64,000 nt of DNA from an uncultured Muribaculaceae bacterium (lineage in GTDB: Bacteria > Bacteroidota > Bacteroidia > Bacteroidales > Muribaculaceae): positions 113,125 through 177,124 of the forward strand of contig CAJUHX010000001.1 of assembly GCA_910586455.1 (NCBI GenBank), given 5' to 3'. Positions 15,920-24,514 of the stretch are shown piece by piece. The notes beneath the pieces are model-generated. The model made no database searches and had not been told where the DNA came from. It worked only from the letters and a program-made list of their open reading frames with translations. Numbering within the stretch: the stretch's first letter is position 1; each line of letters begins with the position of its first letter. The translations under genes were made by a program, and so were the position numbers.

Positions 15920-17689
15920 CTATTTGATGATGACGTTCTTAACCTCCCATGTACCGGCCTTGGCGGCGGTGCTGGTGTAGTGGAATGCTATCTGTATTTT
16001 CTTTCCGGCGAACTTGGCCAGACTGATGCTGCCCGAGGGCACGAAACTCCAGCCCATCTCGGTGGGATATGTCACGCCTTCGAGAGTTTCCCATTCGCCG
16101 CCTTCCACGCGAGCCTCTACCGTAGCCTGCTGGCGTGCGGTGGCAATGTCGGCGAAGAAGTTCAGTGCATGCTCAAAGCTCAGAGCCGGGGCACTTGCCG
16201 AACCAAGGTCGATTACGGGCGACACCAGACGGCTGTCGGAGTCGAGATTGGTCTGCGAGGCACTTACATAAGCGGTTGCCACGGCGCCATAGCTTGCCGA
16301 ACCTTTCCACACGGCGTCGAGGCCCGAGGGAAGATTTACATTCTCGATTGTAAACTGGCCGAGCGAATTGGCAGCGAAAGTTTCGCTGAATATGGCATCG
16401 CCGGTATCGGGTACATCGGGACCTTTGCCGTCGAGCATATAGTCAGTGAGGTTCTTTAGGCCGGGGCCTCCGCAGTACTTCATCACATCGCCCTGAAGCA
16501 TCACCTCCTTGCCGAGGTTGGCGGGCTGATTGGCCAGCGACAGAGCGTCGCGCATAGAGGCCGGAAGCTGTATGCCTATACACTCCGAGGCATCCTTGAC
16601 ATCGGCCGAGGCTGCAATAACCATGTTGGTGGTAGCGGCATTTTCAATACCGAATACAGTGCCGGACAGCAGAGTGGCATCGCCTCCGGTGGGCATAAAG
16701 CCTACAATGTAGCCTTTGACCCACACGCCCGATTCAACAGCTGCGGTGGTGCTGCCCGGAGCCATGGCTATCACCTGGTCCACGCCGTATGGCTTGGCTT
16801 TGGTGCCGTCGCCGTTCTCGCCGGGCTGCACAGGCTGGTCGGGTTCATCGCTGTCCTCGAAGTTCTGGCATCCGTTGCTGTCGATAAGCATCAGCTGCCA
16901 GTCAGTGCCGTAGTAGCTCAGAATACCGGTCACAGAGCCGTAGCCCTGAGGCAGGAGCTCGTTTTTGAACGATGCATATGCGCTGTTGCGCACCAGCAGC
17001 TGGTTGCCGCTTTCGTCAATTATATAGCGGTTGGTCGAAGAGGTACCTTCGGCATAGGGCTTGCCGGGAGCGTCCCAGCGAACGTTGTCGAAGCGTACCA
17101 GACGGCTCTGCCACAGAATCAGCCCCTCTGTTGACTGCTTGGCAGCCAAGATATCGGGGATAGTGGCCGGAATGGTGTCGACCAGCAGCGGATTTGCCAG
17201 ACCGTCGACCTGTGCGTGGGCAGCGAATACTTCACTGTCCATAAATGTCATGGAGGGAGCATTGTTGTAAGTGCCTTCGCCTCCGAGCTGCATAAGGCCG
17301 TTGTAGCCGCCGATATTCAATTCGGTAACGTCGATGACTACTTCCTGTCCGAACTGATAGGTCTGGTAAAGGTCGTAGGCATTAATCGACAGGTTAAGGG
17401 CTGCCGAGCCGTCGTATATGATTACCGATTTGAATATGTTGCCGGTTTCGTCGCTCGAAACCACGCGGCCCTTGATAATGGTATGCTCGCCGGCATCGTT
17501 CAGACCGATAGTCTTGACGTAGTTGCGGTCGGAGGCCCAGTAGGCGGTCTTGAGGTCGAGAATCGAAGTATTGGCCTCGATAGTGGCAGAGGGTACCACC
17601 ATCGGAGGACTCACGAAATCGTCGCCGCACGAAGTCAGCGCTGCTGCGCCCATCATAGCGCCTGCTATGTATAACAGTGATTTTTTCAT
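15920..17689 (-). CDS. DUF5689/OB-fold/choice-of-anchor J lipoprotein (shorter paralogue)
   Basis: 589 residues, lipobox ALTSC (Cys21). Same order as the downstream protein but with one OB repeat: DUF5689-like ~34-280 ('TIIKGRVVSSDETGNIFKS'), OB fold ~300-420 ('GVWVKGYIVGFMPTGG', 'KYCGGPGLKNLTDY'), choice-of-anchor J-like ~430-589. Its OB segment is nearly identical over several stretches to repeat 2 of the 927-residue neighbour, so the pair arose by duplication. It starts 25 bases after the TonB receptor stop. Likely a surface lipoprotein working with that receptor. Confidence 0.85.
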   Translation of the reverse strand: MKKSLLYIAGAMMGAAALTSCGDDFVSPPMVVPSATIEANTSILDLKTAYWASDRNYVKTIGLNDAGEHTIIKGRVVSSDETGNIFKSVIIYDGSAALNLSINAYDLYQTYQFGQEVVIDVTELNIGGYNGLMQLGGEGTYNNAPSMTFMDSEVFAAHAQVDGLANPLLVDTIPATIPDILAAKQSTEGLILWQSRLVRFDNVRWDAPGKPYAEGTSSTNRYIIDESGNQLLVRNSAYASFKNELLPQGYGSVTGILSYYGTDWQLMLIDSNGCQNFEDSDEPDQPVQPGENGDGTKAKPYGVDQVIAMAPGSTTAAVESGVWVKGYIVGFMPTGGDATLLSGTVFGIENAATTNMVIAASADVKDASECIGIQLPASMRDALSLANQPANLGKEVMLQGDVMKYCGGPGLKNLTDYMLDGKGPDVPDTGDAIFSETFAANSLGQFTIENVNLPSGLDAVWKGSASYGAVATAYVSASQTNLDSDSRLVSPVIDLGSASAPALSFEHALNFFADIATARQQATVEARVEGGEWETLEGVTYPTEMGWSFVPSGSISLAKFAGKKIQIAFHYTSTAAKAGTWEVKNVIIK

Positions 17690-17714
17690 TGTTTCTTTAG
17701 TTGACGGTGATACA

Positions 17715-20462
17715 TCAGAATCTTACACCTGCATTGAGGAAGATGCGGATACCCTGGGCATACTGGTAGCGGTTGGGATAAGCGTCGCGGTTCCAGTTCT
17801 TGGTATCTATTCGGCCTTGCTGGTAAGCGTAGGTAACGATGTTCTTGTTGTTGAGAATATTGTTGATGTTGAGGTTGAAGTTCAGCGACACCTTGCGGTT
17901 GATGTAGATGAGCTTGCCTATCGACACGTTTACAGTGAAAGCATCCTTGAGTTTGTCCTGCTGAGCAAGTTCCTCGATTTTTTGCAGAAGCTCCTGCTCG
18001 GTGCCGTACTGCTGCCACAGGTCGGGCTGTGCGCGGTGGTAAACCGGAGCGAGGTTCACATAGGAGTTGCCCTGCCATGTGCCGTTGATGCCGAAGAACC
18101 ACTGGTAGGGAGCGGCCCAGTCGATACCTATGTTCATGTTGGTATTGGGAGTCGAGCCCAGGAAGTAGTTCTTAAGATACACGGTGTAGGTAGAGTCGGG
18201 ATACAGACCGTTTTCTACCGTACGGGTGGCCTGAGGATTGTTCTTATACTGTGCGCGGGCAAACGAGCCTATAGCCGACAGTGTCACGGTGGGGCTTGCC
18301 TTGAATTCCATACCGACTTCAATGCCTTTGTACACTCGTTTTACACCGGCCAGGGTGTTGTTGGTATAGGTGTTTATGCTTTCGTCGTAGAAGCCGAAGC
18401 GCTCTGTAGCGTTGTTCACGGCAGTATAGTAGCCGGTAACCGAACCGCGGAAGTTGCGGTAGTTCCACATGTAGCCCAGATCGAATGCGAGGTCACGCTC
18501 GCTCTGAGGATTATCGACTGTTGTGTTCTTCACACGCGGCAACACGTACACGTCGTCGGGCAGCGGGGCGCGTGTGCCATATTCGGCATGGGCGCTGAGG
18601 TAGTTGCGTCCGTTCACTTTCCAGGTGGCGCCTACCTTTACGGCTGCGTTGTCGAAAGTGAGCATGTCGCCGTAGCCCAGCGAGTTATCCGGGGCACGGC
18701 CATTGCGCATGCGGCCTTCGCGCTGGAACTGGGTGTAGCTGACCTTAAGGCCATAGTTGAAGTTCCAGTGAGGCAGCACTATGAGGTTCTGCAGCCATGC
18801 TTCGGCACGCAGAGCGTAGATATTATAGTTGTAACCGAACTTGTCGCCTTTCACAACACGGCGGTTGGGATTGTCGAGGTCGTTCTGCAGGTTGTCCGGA
18901 GCGAGGGTGATGTCACGGTCCGAGAAGGGGTCGATATCAAGCCAGAATTCACCGCCCAGAAGGTCGCGTACTGTCTTGTAGTTCATGCTCTTGGTATAGT
19001 TGAGCGACACACCGCCCTGAAGCGACATAAAATCGTTCATGCGGTAATTGAGATAAGAGTTGAGCATGAAGTTGAACTGGTTGTTGGTGCGGTTCTCAAG
19101 TATGTACGACGAGCCTTTTTTGTCGGCTTCCGACAGTGTCAGGTTCTGTACATTGTTGAGTTCATTAACTCGGTAGAGTTCGTCCCAGTCGATCTGACGG
19201 GTATTCACGTCGTTGAGCCAACGTTCGGTATAGAGGTCGAACAGTTCCTGGTCATCAGCGTAATACGAAGGCAGATAGCGGTAGTAGGTGGGATTGGGGT
19301 CGTTAGCCTTATAGTACTGCAGGGCCGAACGGTTGTAGTGTACCCAGCGGGCAGCCACGGCTGTATTGACCTGTACACGGTCTTTCTTGAACAGCCAGTT
19401 GAGCATCACGGTGGGGTCGTATGTTTCGGTGATTCGGCTCGAACGCTTCTTGCCGTCCTGGTATCCCCAGAAGGGGTTGTAGAGGTTTGAGCCTGCCAGG
19501 TCGTAGGCTTCCTGAAGGGTTGCGCCGCCGGTGGCACGCTGAGTGGGGCCGCCGAAGGCAGTCAGAGTCAGCGAGTGGTTGGGGTTGAGAACCTTTTCGA
19601 GCGACAGGAACAGACCACCTGAGTTGTAGAAGGTACCTTCCACCACGCCTTCATTGGCATAGCGGCCTATGGCGCTCATAGTCAGAGCCCATCCGTGCTT
19701 ATTAAGGCCGGTGGCATAGGTGACCATGCCGCGGAGCATGTAGTTGGAGTTGGTATAGGCCACCGAACCGTTGAAGCCGGGGGCGTAAGTATCGGTTATG
19801 GTGTTATAGTTAACCGAACCGCCAAGGTCGCCGAAGCCGTATGCAGCGGCATCAAGACCTACCGAGGTGGTTTTGTTGCGGAAAGCACGCGAGGTCATGC
19901 CCAGCAGCGACGAGAAGTTGAATCGTCCGCGCACGAGGTCGTTCATGGCCACGCCGTTGATGTACACGGTCTGATAGGCGTTGTCGAGGCCGCGGAAACG
20001 ATAGTACATGGGGCTGAAATTGTATGATGCGTTTTTGTAGAACACATCGTCGCCGGCTCCGTTAAGGGCCGATACACCCTGCGAGGTGCCTTCTTCGTCC
20101 TCAAGCACTGCATCATCGAAGAACAGGTCTTCCTGATCGGAATAGAAATCGTCGGCGAAGTCCACGGGCTGAAGGCGGATTGTGCCGAGCGAGTTCTCGC
20201 CGGGCAGGATGTTGACATCGAATCCGGCAGCGGCATAGCCTTCACAGGTTACGGTCACATACTTGGTGCCGGGAACGATGCCGCTCAAACGGAAATCGCC
20301 GCCAAGACCGCTGTCGGCAGCCTTGTCAAGAATGCTCACTGTGGCTCCGTTGACAGGGCTTCCCGAGTTGCTGTTGACCACCATACCGGTAACGGTAGAG
20401 GTCTGCGCTGTTATCGACATAGCTGCCGACAAAAGCAATAGCAGAAACAGTTTTAGTCTCAT
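17715..20462 (-). CDS. TonB-dependent receptor with N-terminal carboxypeptidase-like domain
   Basis: 915 residues from ATG 20462, which begins a signal peptide (MRLKLFLLLLLSAAMSITAQ); an upstream in-frame ATG would put 25 non-signal residues before it. Residues ~22-105 are a CarboxypepD_reg-like domain ('VTGMVVNSNSGSPVNGATV'), followed by an atypical acidic linker ('YSDQEDLFFDDAVLEDEEG'), a plug ('YRFRGLDNAYQTVYINGV', 'LGGSVNYNTITD') and a barrel ending in 'IFLNAGVRF'. It imports ligand across the outer membrane; the two DUF5689 lipoproteins follow in the same operon where a SusD would normally be. A C-terminal Phe supports correct barrel assembly. Confidence 0.93.
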   Translation of the reverse strand: MRLKLFLLLLLSAAMSITAQTSTVTGMVVNSNSGSPVNGATVSILDKAADSGLGGDFRLSGIVPGTKYVTVTCEGYAAAGFDVNILPGENSLGTIRLQPVDFADDFYSDQEDLFFDDAVLEDEEGTSQGVSALNGAGDDVFYKNASYNFSPMYYRFRGLDNAYQTVYINGVAMNDLVRGRFNFSSLLGMTSRAFRNKTTSVGLDAAAYGFGDLGGSVNYNTITDTYAPGFNGSVAYTNSNYMLRGMVTYATGLNKHGWALTMSAIGRYANEGVVEGTFYNSGGLFLSLEKVLNPNHSLTLTAFGGPTQRATGGATLQEAYDLAGSNLYNPFWGYQDGKKRSSRITETYDPTVMLNWLFKKDRVQVNTAVAARWVHYNRSALQYYKANDPNPTYYRYLPSYYADDQELFDLYTERWLNDVNTRQIDWDELYRVNELNNVQNLTLSEADKKGSSYILENRTNNQFNFMLNSYLNYRMNDFMSLQGGVSLNYTKSMNYKTVRDLLGGEFWLDIDPFSDRDITLAPDNLQNDLDNPNRRVVKGDKFGYNYNIYALRAEAWLQNLIVLPHWNFNYGLKVSYTQFQREGRMRNGRAPDNSLGYGDMLTFDNAAVKVGATWKVNGRNYLSAHAEYGTRAPLPDDVYVLPRVKNTTVDNPQSERDLAFDLGYMWNYRNFRGSVTGYYTAVNNATERFGFYDESINTYTNNTLAGVKRVYKGIEVGMEFKASPTVTLSAIGSFARAQYKNNPQATRTVENGLYPDSTYTVYLKNYFLGSTPNTNMNIGIDWAAPYQWFFGINGTWQGNSYVNLAPVYHRAQPDLWQQYGTEQELLQKIEELAQQDKLKDAFTVNVSIGKLIYINRKVSLNFNLNINNILNNKNIVTYAYQQGRIDTKNWNRDAYPNRYQYAQGIRIFLNAGVRF

Positions 20463-20692
20463 AGAAGTGATAAGTAGTTGATATTTAGTTGATTTGTATT
20501 TATTTGTTCCGACCTTAGCCGCCACAGCGGCACACAAACAGGCAAAGAAGATGTAAAAGTACCAAAATTTTTTGGTTTTTTATAATTTTTGACCATAAAT
20601 TTATTGTTAAATCTTTTATTCGACTTTTGCGGACATCTATGGCGACACTGCACTACATATCAGATACATATACAGAGCTGTCTAAAGCAAGC

Positions 20693-20724
20693 CGGCACAG
20701 CCTCACGCAAAGGAGGCTGTGCCG
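20693..20724 (-). terminator. Strong hairpin downstream of panB
   Basis: Perfect 12-bp stem CGGCACAGCCTC / GAGGCTGTGCCG with an 8-base loop, 31 bases beyond the panB stop. The U-run is weak on both strands (minus: GGCTTGCTTT), so it may be a terminator or a transcript-end stabiliser. Confidence 0.55.
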
Positions 20725-20755
20725 ACTGTATATTATCCGTATCTGCCGGATGGAA

Positions 20756-21577
20756 TCAATACTGCTCGGAGGCGTTTGGAAAGTCGCAGTTTTTAACGTC
20801 GTTGATATATTGCACTAATGAGTTGTTGATTGTGGTGCCTAAGTCGGCATAACGGCGCAGAAACTTGGGCGAGAATCCTTTGTTGATACCCAGCATGTCC
20901 TGGAGCACCAGCACCTGTCCGTCGCAGCCGCCACCGGCTCCGATACCAATGGTAGGTATGTTCACTTCCTTGGAAACACGCTCGGCCAGAACGGCGGGTA
21001 TTTTCTCCAGTACCAAGGCAAAGCAGCCTATCTCCTCAAGCATGTGCGCGTCAGCTATCAGTTTGGCGGCCTCTGCCTCTTCCTTGGCCCGTACGGCGTA
21101 AGTACCGAACTTGTTTATTGACTGCGGAGTAAGCCCCAGATGACCCATTACAGGTATTCCGGCAGAAATTATGCGCTCGATGCTCTCGCGCACATCAGCG
21201 CCGCCCTCCATTTTCACAGCCTCGGCACCGCTCTCCTTCATTATGCGTATTGCTGAGGCAAGCGCCTCCTTGGAATTGCCCTGATAGGTACCGAAAGGCA
21301 TATCGCATACAACCAAAGCGCGGCTGACACCGTTTGTAACACAACGGGTATGGTAAATCATCTGGTCAAGTGTTATGGGCAGAGTGGTATCGGAGCCCAA
21401 CATTACGTTGGCGGCCGAGTCGCCGACGAGTATCACATCCATTCCGGCCTCGTCGACCAGACGGGCCATCGAATAATCATAAGCGGTGAGCATGGCGATT
21501 TTCTCACCACGCTGTTTCATTTCGATCAGACGCATGGTAGTGACCTTGCGTGCTTTATCGACTGTGTTTGTTGACAT
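20756..21577 (-). CDS. panB: 3-methyl-2-oxobutanoate hydroxymethyltransferase
   Basis: 273 residues, usual for PanB. It transfers a hydroxymethyl group from methylene-tetrahydrofolate to 2-oxoisovalerate, giving ketopantoate for pantothenate and CoA synthesis. Family motifs: 'IAMLTAYDYSMARLVDEAGMD', 'LVGDSAANVMLGSDTTLPIT', 'CDMPFGTYQGN', 'AVKMEGGADV', 'PVMGHLGLTPQSINKFGTY', and 'IPTIGIGAGGGCDGQVLVLQD' with the metal- and substrate-binding residues intact. Monocistronic by position: a hairpin follows and a gap with a -7 box precedes it. Cytoplasmic decamer in known members. coaX, the next pathway kinase, is at 57.1 kb. Confidence 0.96.
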   Translation of the reverse strand: MSTNTVDKARKVTTMRLIEMKQRGEKIAMLTAYDYSMARLVDEAGMDVILVGDSAANVMLGSDTTLPITLDQMIYHTRCVTNGVSRALVVCDMPFGTYQGNSKEALASAIRIMKESGAEAVKMEGGADVRESIERIISAGIPVMGHLGLTPQSINKFGTYAVRAKEEAEAAKLIADAHMLEEIGCFALVLEKIPAVLAERVSKEVNIPTIGIGAGGGCDGQVLVLQDMLGINKGFSPKFLRRYADLGTTINNSLVQYINDVKNCDFPNASEQY

Positions 21578-21605
21578 AAAGCTGTTATGTTTGAAATTGA
21601 GGCTG

Positions 21606-21613
21606 CAAAGTTA
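21606..21613 (-). promoter_or_regulatory. -7 box (TAACTTTG) upstream of panB
   Basis: TAnnTTTG match about 30 bases before the panB start; no matching -33 TTTG seen. Confidence 0.5.
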
Positions 21614-21765
21614 ATAATAATATCCGTAAACATGAACTCTGAGCGTTAAAAATGCGTTAATATGACAAACACTTATTAGTTGCATGCTTTAGCGGCCAGA
21701 GATTGTAATCTCCTGCGATGCGGGTGAAATTACCGCAGGCCGATGACTGCAAAGACAGCAAAAAC

Positions 21766-21798
21766 ACGGAGCACCAATGCCGGTGATTGGTGCTCCGT
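21766..21798 (-). terminator. Rho-independent terminator after murI
   Basis: Perfect 13-bp stem ACGGAGCACCAAT / ATTGGTGCTCCGT, loop GCCGGTG, 5 bases past the murI stop. On the minus strand it is followed by GTTTTTGC. The plus strand also shows a T-run (ATTTTTTAT), so it may work in both directions. Confidence 0.85.
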
Positions 21799-21803
21799 AT
21801 TTT

Positions 21804-22625
21804 TTATAGTCGGCTGGCATTTACTTCACTGTGCATGAACAAGGCTGCCAGGTCGTTGAATTTATCGGGATTTTCAGTGGTCAGGTATTCCACTGTACCG
21901 CCGCGTGTAAGTCGGCTCTCCATCTCGGGGTGGCGCTGCAGATAGTCGCAGAGCGATGCCGCCACAATATCGCCCTGCTCTATTATGCGTATGCCGGCAG
22001 GCATGTACTGCCTTATCTTGTCGATAAGCAGCGGATAGTGGGTGCAGCCCAGCACCACACTGTCGATTTTCGGGTCGGCCTCAAGCAGTCGGCTTATATA
22101 TTTATGTACAAAATAGTCGGCACCGGGGCCGTCAGCCTCTTTATTCTCCACCAGCGGCACCCACATGGGGCATGGCTGCCCGGTGGTGACAAAATCCGGA
22201 TAGAGTTTGGCTATTTCTATGTCGTACGACTGCGACGCAATGGTTCCGGGTGTGCCGAACACTCCCACATGCCCTCCGGAACTCAGCTGCCCCAACACCT
22301 CTACAGTGGGGCGTATCACGCCAAGCACACGCCGCGTGGGGTCGATGCCAGGCAAATCGCGCTGCTGTATGCTGCGCAGAGCCTTGGCCGATGCGGTGTT
22401 GCAGGCTATTATCACCAGCGGACAGCCGCGGCTGAAAAGCTCATTGACCGCTTCGAGCGTAAACTGATACACTATGTCGAACGAGCGGTTGCCGTATGGC
22501 GCGCGGGCATTGTCGCCCAGATATATGTAATCGTACTGCGGCAACAGCTTTCTGATGCCACGCAGAATGGTGAGTCCGCCGTAGCCGGAGTCGAACACAC
22601 CTATGGGTCCGTCGATGCTAAACAT
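21804..22625 (-). CDS. murI: Glutamate racemase
   Basis: 273 residues. Makes D-glutamate for peptidoglycan. 'IGVFDSGYGGLTILRGIR' holds the first catalytic-site Asp/Ser; 'VIIACNTASAKALR' holds the first catalytic Cys and 'VVLGCTHYPLLIDKI' the second Cys with its His. 'YIYLGDNARAPYGNRS' is the classic substrate-binding loop. It begins one base after the stop of the ABC permease gene, so it is the last gene of the DUF4836-ABC operon. Cytoplasmic. Confidence 0.96.
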   Translation of the reverse strand: MFSIDGPIGVFDSGYGGLTILRGIRKLLPQYDYIYLGDNARAPYGNRSFDIVYQFTLEAVNELFSRGCPLVIIACNTASAKALRSIQQRDLPGIDPTRRVLGVIRPTVEVLGQLSSGGHVGVFGTPGTIASQSYDIEIAKLYPDFVTTGQPCPMWVPLVENKEADGPGADYFVHKYISRLLEADPKIDSVVLGCTHYPLLIDKIRQYMPAGIRIIEQGDIVAASLCDYLQRHPEMESRLTRGGTVEYLTTENPDKFNDLAALFMHSEVNASRL

Positions 22626-22626
22626 T

Positions 22627-23820
22627 TCAGCAAGCCGCTCTCATAACCAGGCGGCGGATGGTGTAAAAGTTGAACATAGTTATCAGTGCCATCAGGACTG
22701 TACCGGCAAGTACCGGCGCCAATATGCTGCCGCCTGTCATGTCCATGGCGGCAAGGGCCGGACGCCACAGCAGCGAGGCAGCTGCCGAAGCTGTTATGGC
22801 CAGCACAAGTATGACAAGGTTCACCAGGCCTACAAGGCGGTAGTAGTAGCGGCATATCTGACCGGGTGAATAGCCCAGCAGTATAAGGTCGCGCAGTTTT
22901 TCGCGGCTTTTCTGTATCAGCAGATATATGCTCAGCACAAGTATAAACACTGCCAGCAGCGTGATTATCACACCTACACTTGCCACTATGCCGGTAATTA
23001 GGGTCATAAGGAATATGGCGCGCGACGAATTTGCCTTGTCGCCGCCGACTTCTATGCCATGCTCATCGAAGTAGCGCTCTATAGCCGGATCGCCGGGCTT
23101 GCTTACCTCTACAATCAGGCGCGAGGGGGCTTCGACAGGCTGTCCGGGAGTGCCGTAGCGCATGTTGGCCCACTGCATGAACTCCTCGGGCACGGCTATG
23201 GTGTTGAGTCGCGACGAGAAGCCGGCTATACGTGCCGGCAGACGGTCGTAATGGCCGTTTCCTGCCAGAGCCACACTTATCGGCACCTTGCTGATAAGCT
23301 CCTCGCTCAGTTGCGGATAGCCGCGCGAGGCCGCGAAGCCGAAGTTGTAAAGCGCAAGGTAGTCTTTCGACAGCACTATAGGAATCATCGGATCTGACGG
23401 GTCGAAAGTCCAGTCCGATGGACTCACGTCGTAAAATTCGTCGGGTATGGACTCAAAGAACAGGGCCGTGGACATCCTGCGGCCCCCAAGTTCTATATAT
23501 GCTCCTACATCGAATTCGGCCGACTTGAACTCCCCTACTTTCTTTACCCACGGCTGACTGCGAAGCCGGTTGATTTCATCGGGGGCGAAGGTGGTGGCTT
23601 CCTGCTTTCCGCCGCCCATTACCGACAGCAGAGGCACCGGCTTGGATATTATCATATAGTCGGAGCCGACAAAGGAATCGTCGCCGTCGCTGAAAGCTCC
23701 GCGCACATCGCTGTAAAAGCGTATGGCAGTAAGCACTATCGCCAGGCCCACCAGGTTTGCCACAGCGTAGCCTGCTATCTGTCCTGCCGATATGTTTTTC
23801 TTTAACAGGTTCCAGACCAT
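22627..23820 (-). CDS. FtsX-like ABC transporter permease
   Basis: 397 residues. One N-terminal membrane helix (~15-35, 'AGYAVANLVGLAIVLTAI'), a large extracytoplasmic domain (~40-265) and three C-terminal helices ('FLMTLITGIVASVGVIITLL', 'NLVILVLAITASAAASLLW', 'ILAPVLAGTVLMALITMF'), with the cytoplasmic FtsX-type coupling segment 'SREKLRDLILLGYSPGQI'. This is the layout of FtsX/MacB-type permeases, which usually transmit ATPase movement to a periplasmic event rather than transport a small solute. It starts 4 bases after the ATPase gene. The substrate is unknown. Confidence 0.88.
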   Translation of the reverse strand: MVWNLLKKNISAGQIAGYAVANLVGLAIVLTAIRFYSDVRGAFSDGDDSFVGSDYMIISKPVPLLSVMGGGKQEATTFAPDEINRLRSQPWVKKVGEFKSAEFDVGAYIELGGRRMSTALFFESIPDEFYDVSPSDWTFDPSDPMIPIVLSKDYLALYNFGFAASRGYPQLSEELISKVPISVALAGNGHYDRLPARIAGFSSRLNTIAVPEEFMQWANMRYGTPGQPVEAPSRLIVEVSKPGDPAIERYFDEHGIEVGGDKANSSRAIFLMTLITGIVASVGVIITLLAVFILVLSIYLLIQKSREKLRDLILLGYSPGQICRYYYRLVGLVNLVILVLAITASAAASLLWRPALAAMDMTGGSILAPVLAGTVLMALITMFNFYTIRRLVMRAAC

Positions 23821-23824
23821 AGGT

Positions 23825-24511
23825 TCAGAGTTTTATTTCTACGATTGACTCGCCGGGGCTGTCGCCTGCCCGGAGCAGCAGCGGATTGCCTACCGAGGTT
23901 GATATTATCGCAGCGTCGCGGCTATGGGCAGCCTCCATAATCATGCGGGCGGCTATGAGATTGTTCTCGCGGTCGAGATGGCTTACCGGCTCATCGAGCA
24001 GCAGAAAGTCGAATGGCTGGCACAAAGCCCGCACTATGGCCACACGCTGCTGCTGGCCTATTGAGAGCAGACCTGCCGGGGTGTCGTACTTCTGCAGCAG
24101 GTCGAACTCGGCCAGCATGTTTTTTATCTCCTGCTCGCTGAAGAAATCGGTCAGACGGTTTTTAAGCATTATGTTCTCTCGCACACTTATTTCCGGAAAA
24201 AGGCGCATCTCCTGCGGCAGGAGGGCCAGATGGCGTCGGCGCAGCTCGCACCAGTCGCCGATGCCGAAACTGCGTATGTCGGTGGAGTTGAACAATATGG
24301 TTCCGTCGTAGTCGTGGCGGTTGCCATAGATGAAACTGCACATCGACGACTTGCCGGTGCCCGAGGCGGCCTCTACCGTGTACCTGCCGGGGCGCACGAA
24401 TGAGCAGCGACTCAGCCATACATCGCTATGCTCTATGGCTGAGTCGCCGCTTACTGCGCGGAATACCGCAGGCAGCGTATTTTCAAATGTTATGCTGTTT
24501 ATTTTTTGCAT
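23825..24511 (-). CDS. ABC transporter ATP-binding protein with variant Walker A
   Basis: 228 residues from ATG 24511. Walker A reads 'AASGTGKSS': the first Gly of GxxGxGKS/T is replaced by Ala, but GTGKSS is intact. Q-loop region 'LALLPQEMRLFPEISVRENI', signature 'LLSIGQQQRVAIVRALC' (SIGQQ instead of LSGGQ), Walker B 'FDFLLLDEPVSHLD'. The protein is short and ends soon after the H-loop region, where 'AIISTSVGN' replaces the usual switch His by Ser. It pairs with the FtsX-like permease. Activity may be reduced given the three departures from consensus. Confidence 0.88.
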   Translation of the reverse strand: MQKINSITFENTLPAVFRAVSGDSAIEHSDVWLSRCSFVRPGRYTVEAASGTGKSSMCSFIYGNRHDYDGTILFNSTDIRSFGIGDWCELRRRHLALLPQEMRLFPEISVRENIMLKNRLTDFFSEQEIKNMLAEFDLLQKYDTPAGLLSIGQQQRVAIVRALCQPFDFLLLDEPVSHLDRENNLIAARMIMEAAHSRDAAIISTSVGNPLLLRAGDSPGESIVEIKL

Positions 24512-24514
24512 CAA

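Noticed and set aside
17550..19490. 646-codon open frame on the plus strand
   Set aside because: It lies opposite the TonB receptor and part of its neighbour, starts in the middle of a lipoprotein gene and encodes a Val/Gly/His-rich chain with no domain; the receptor frame is plainly the coding one.
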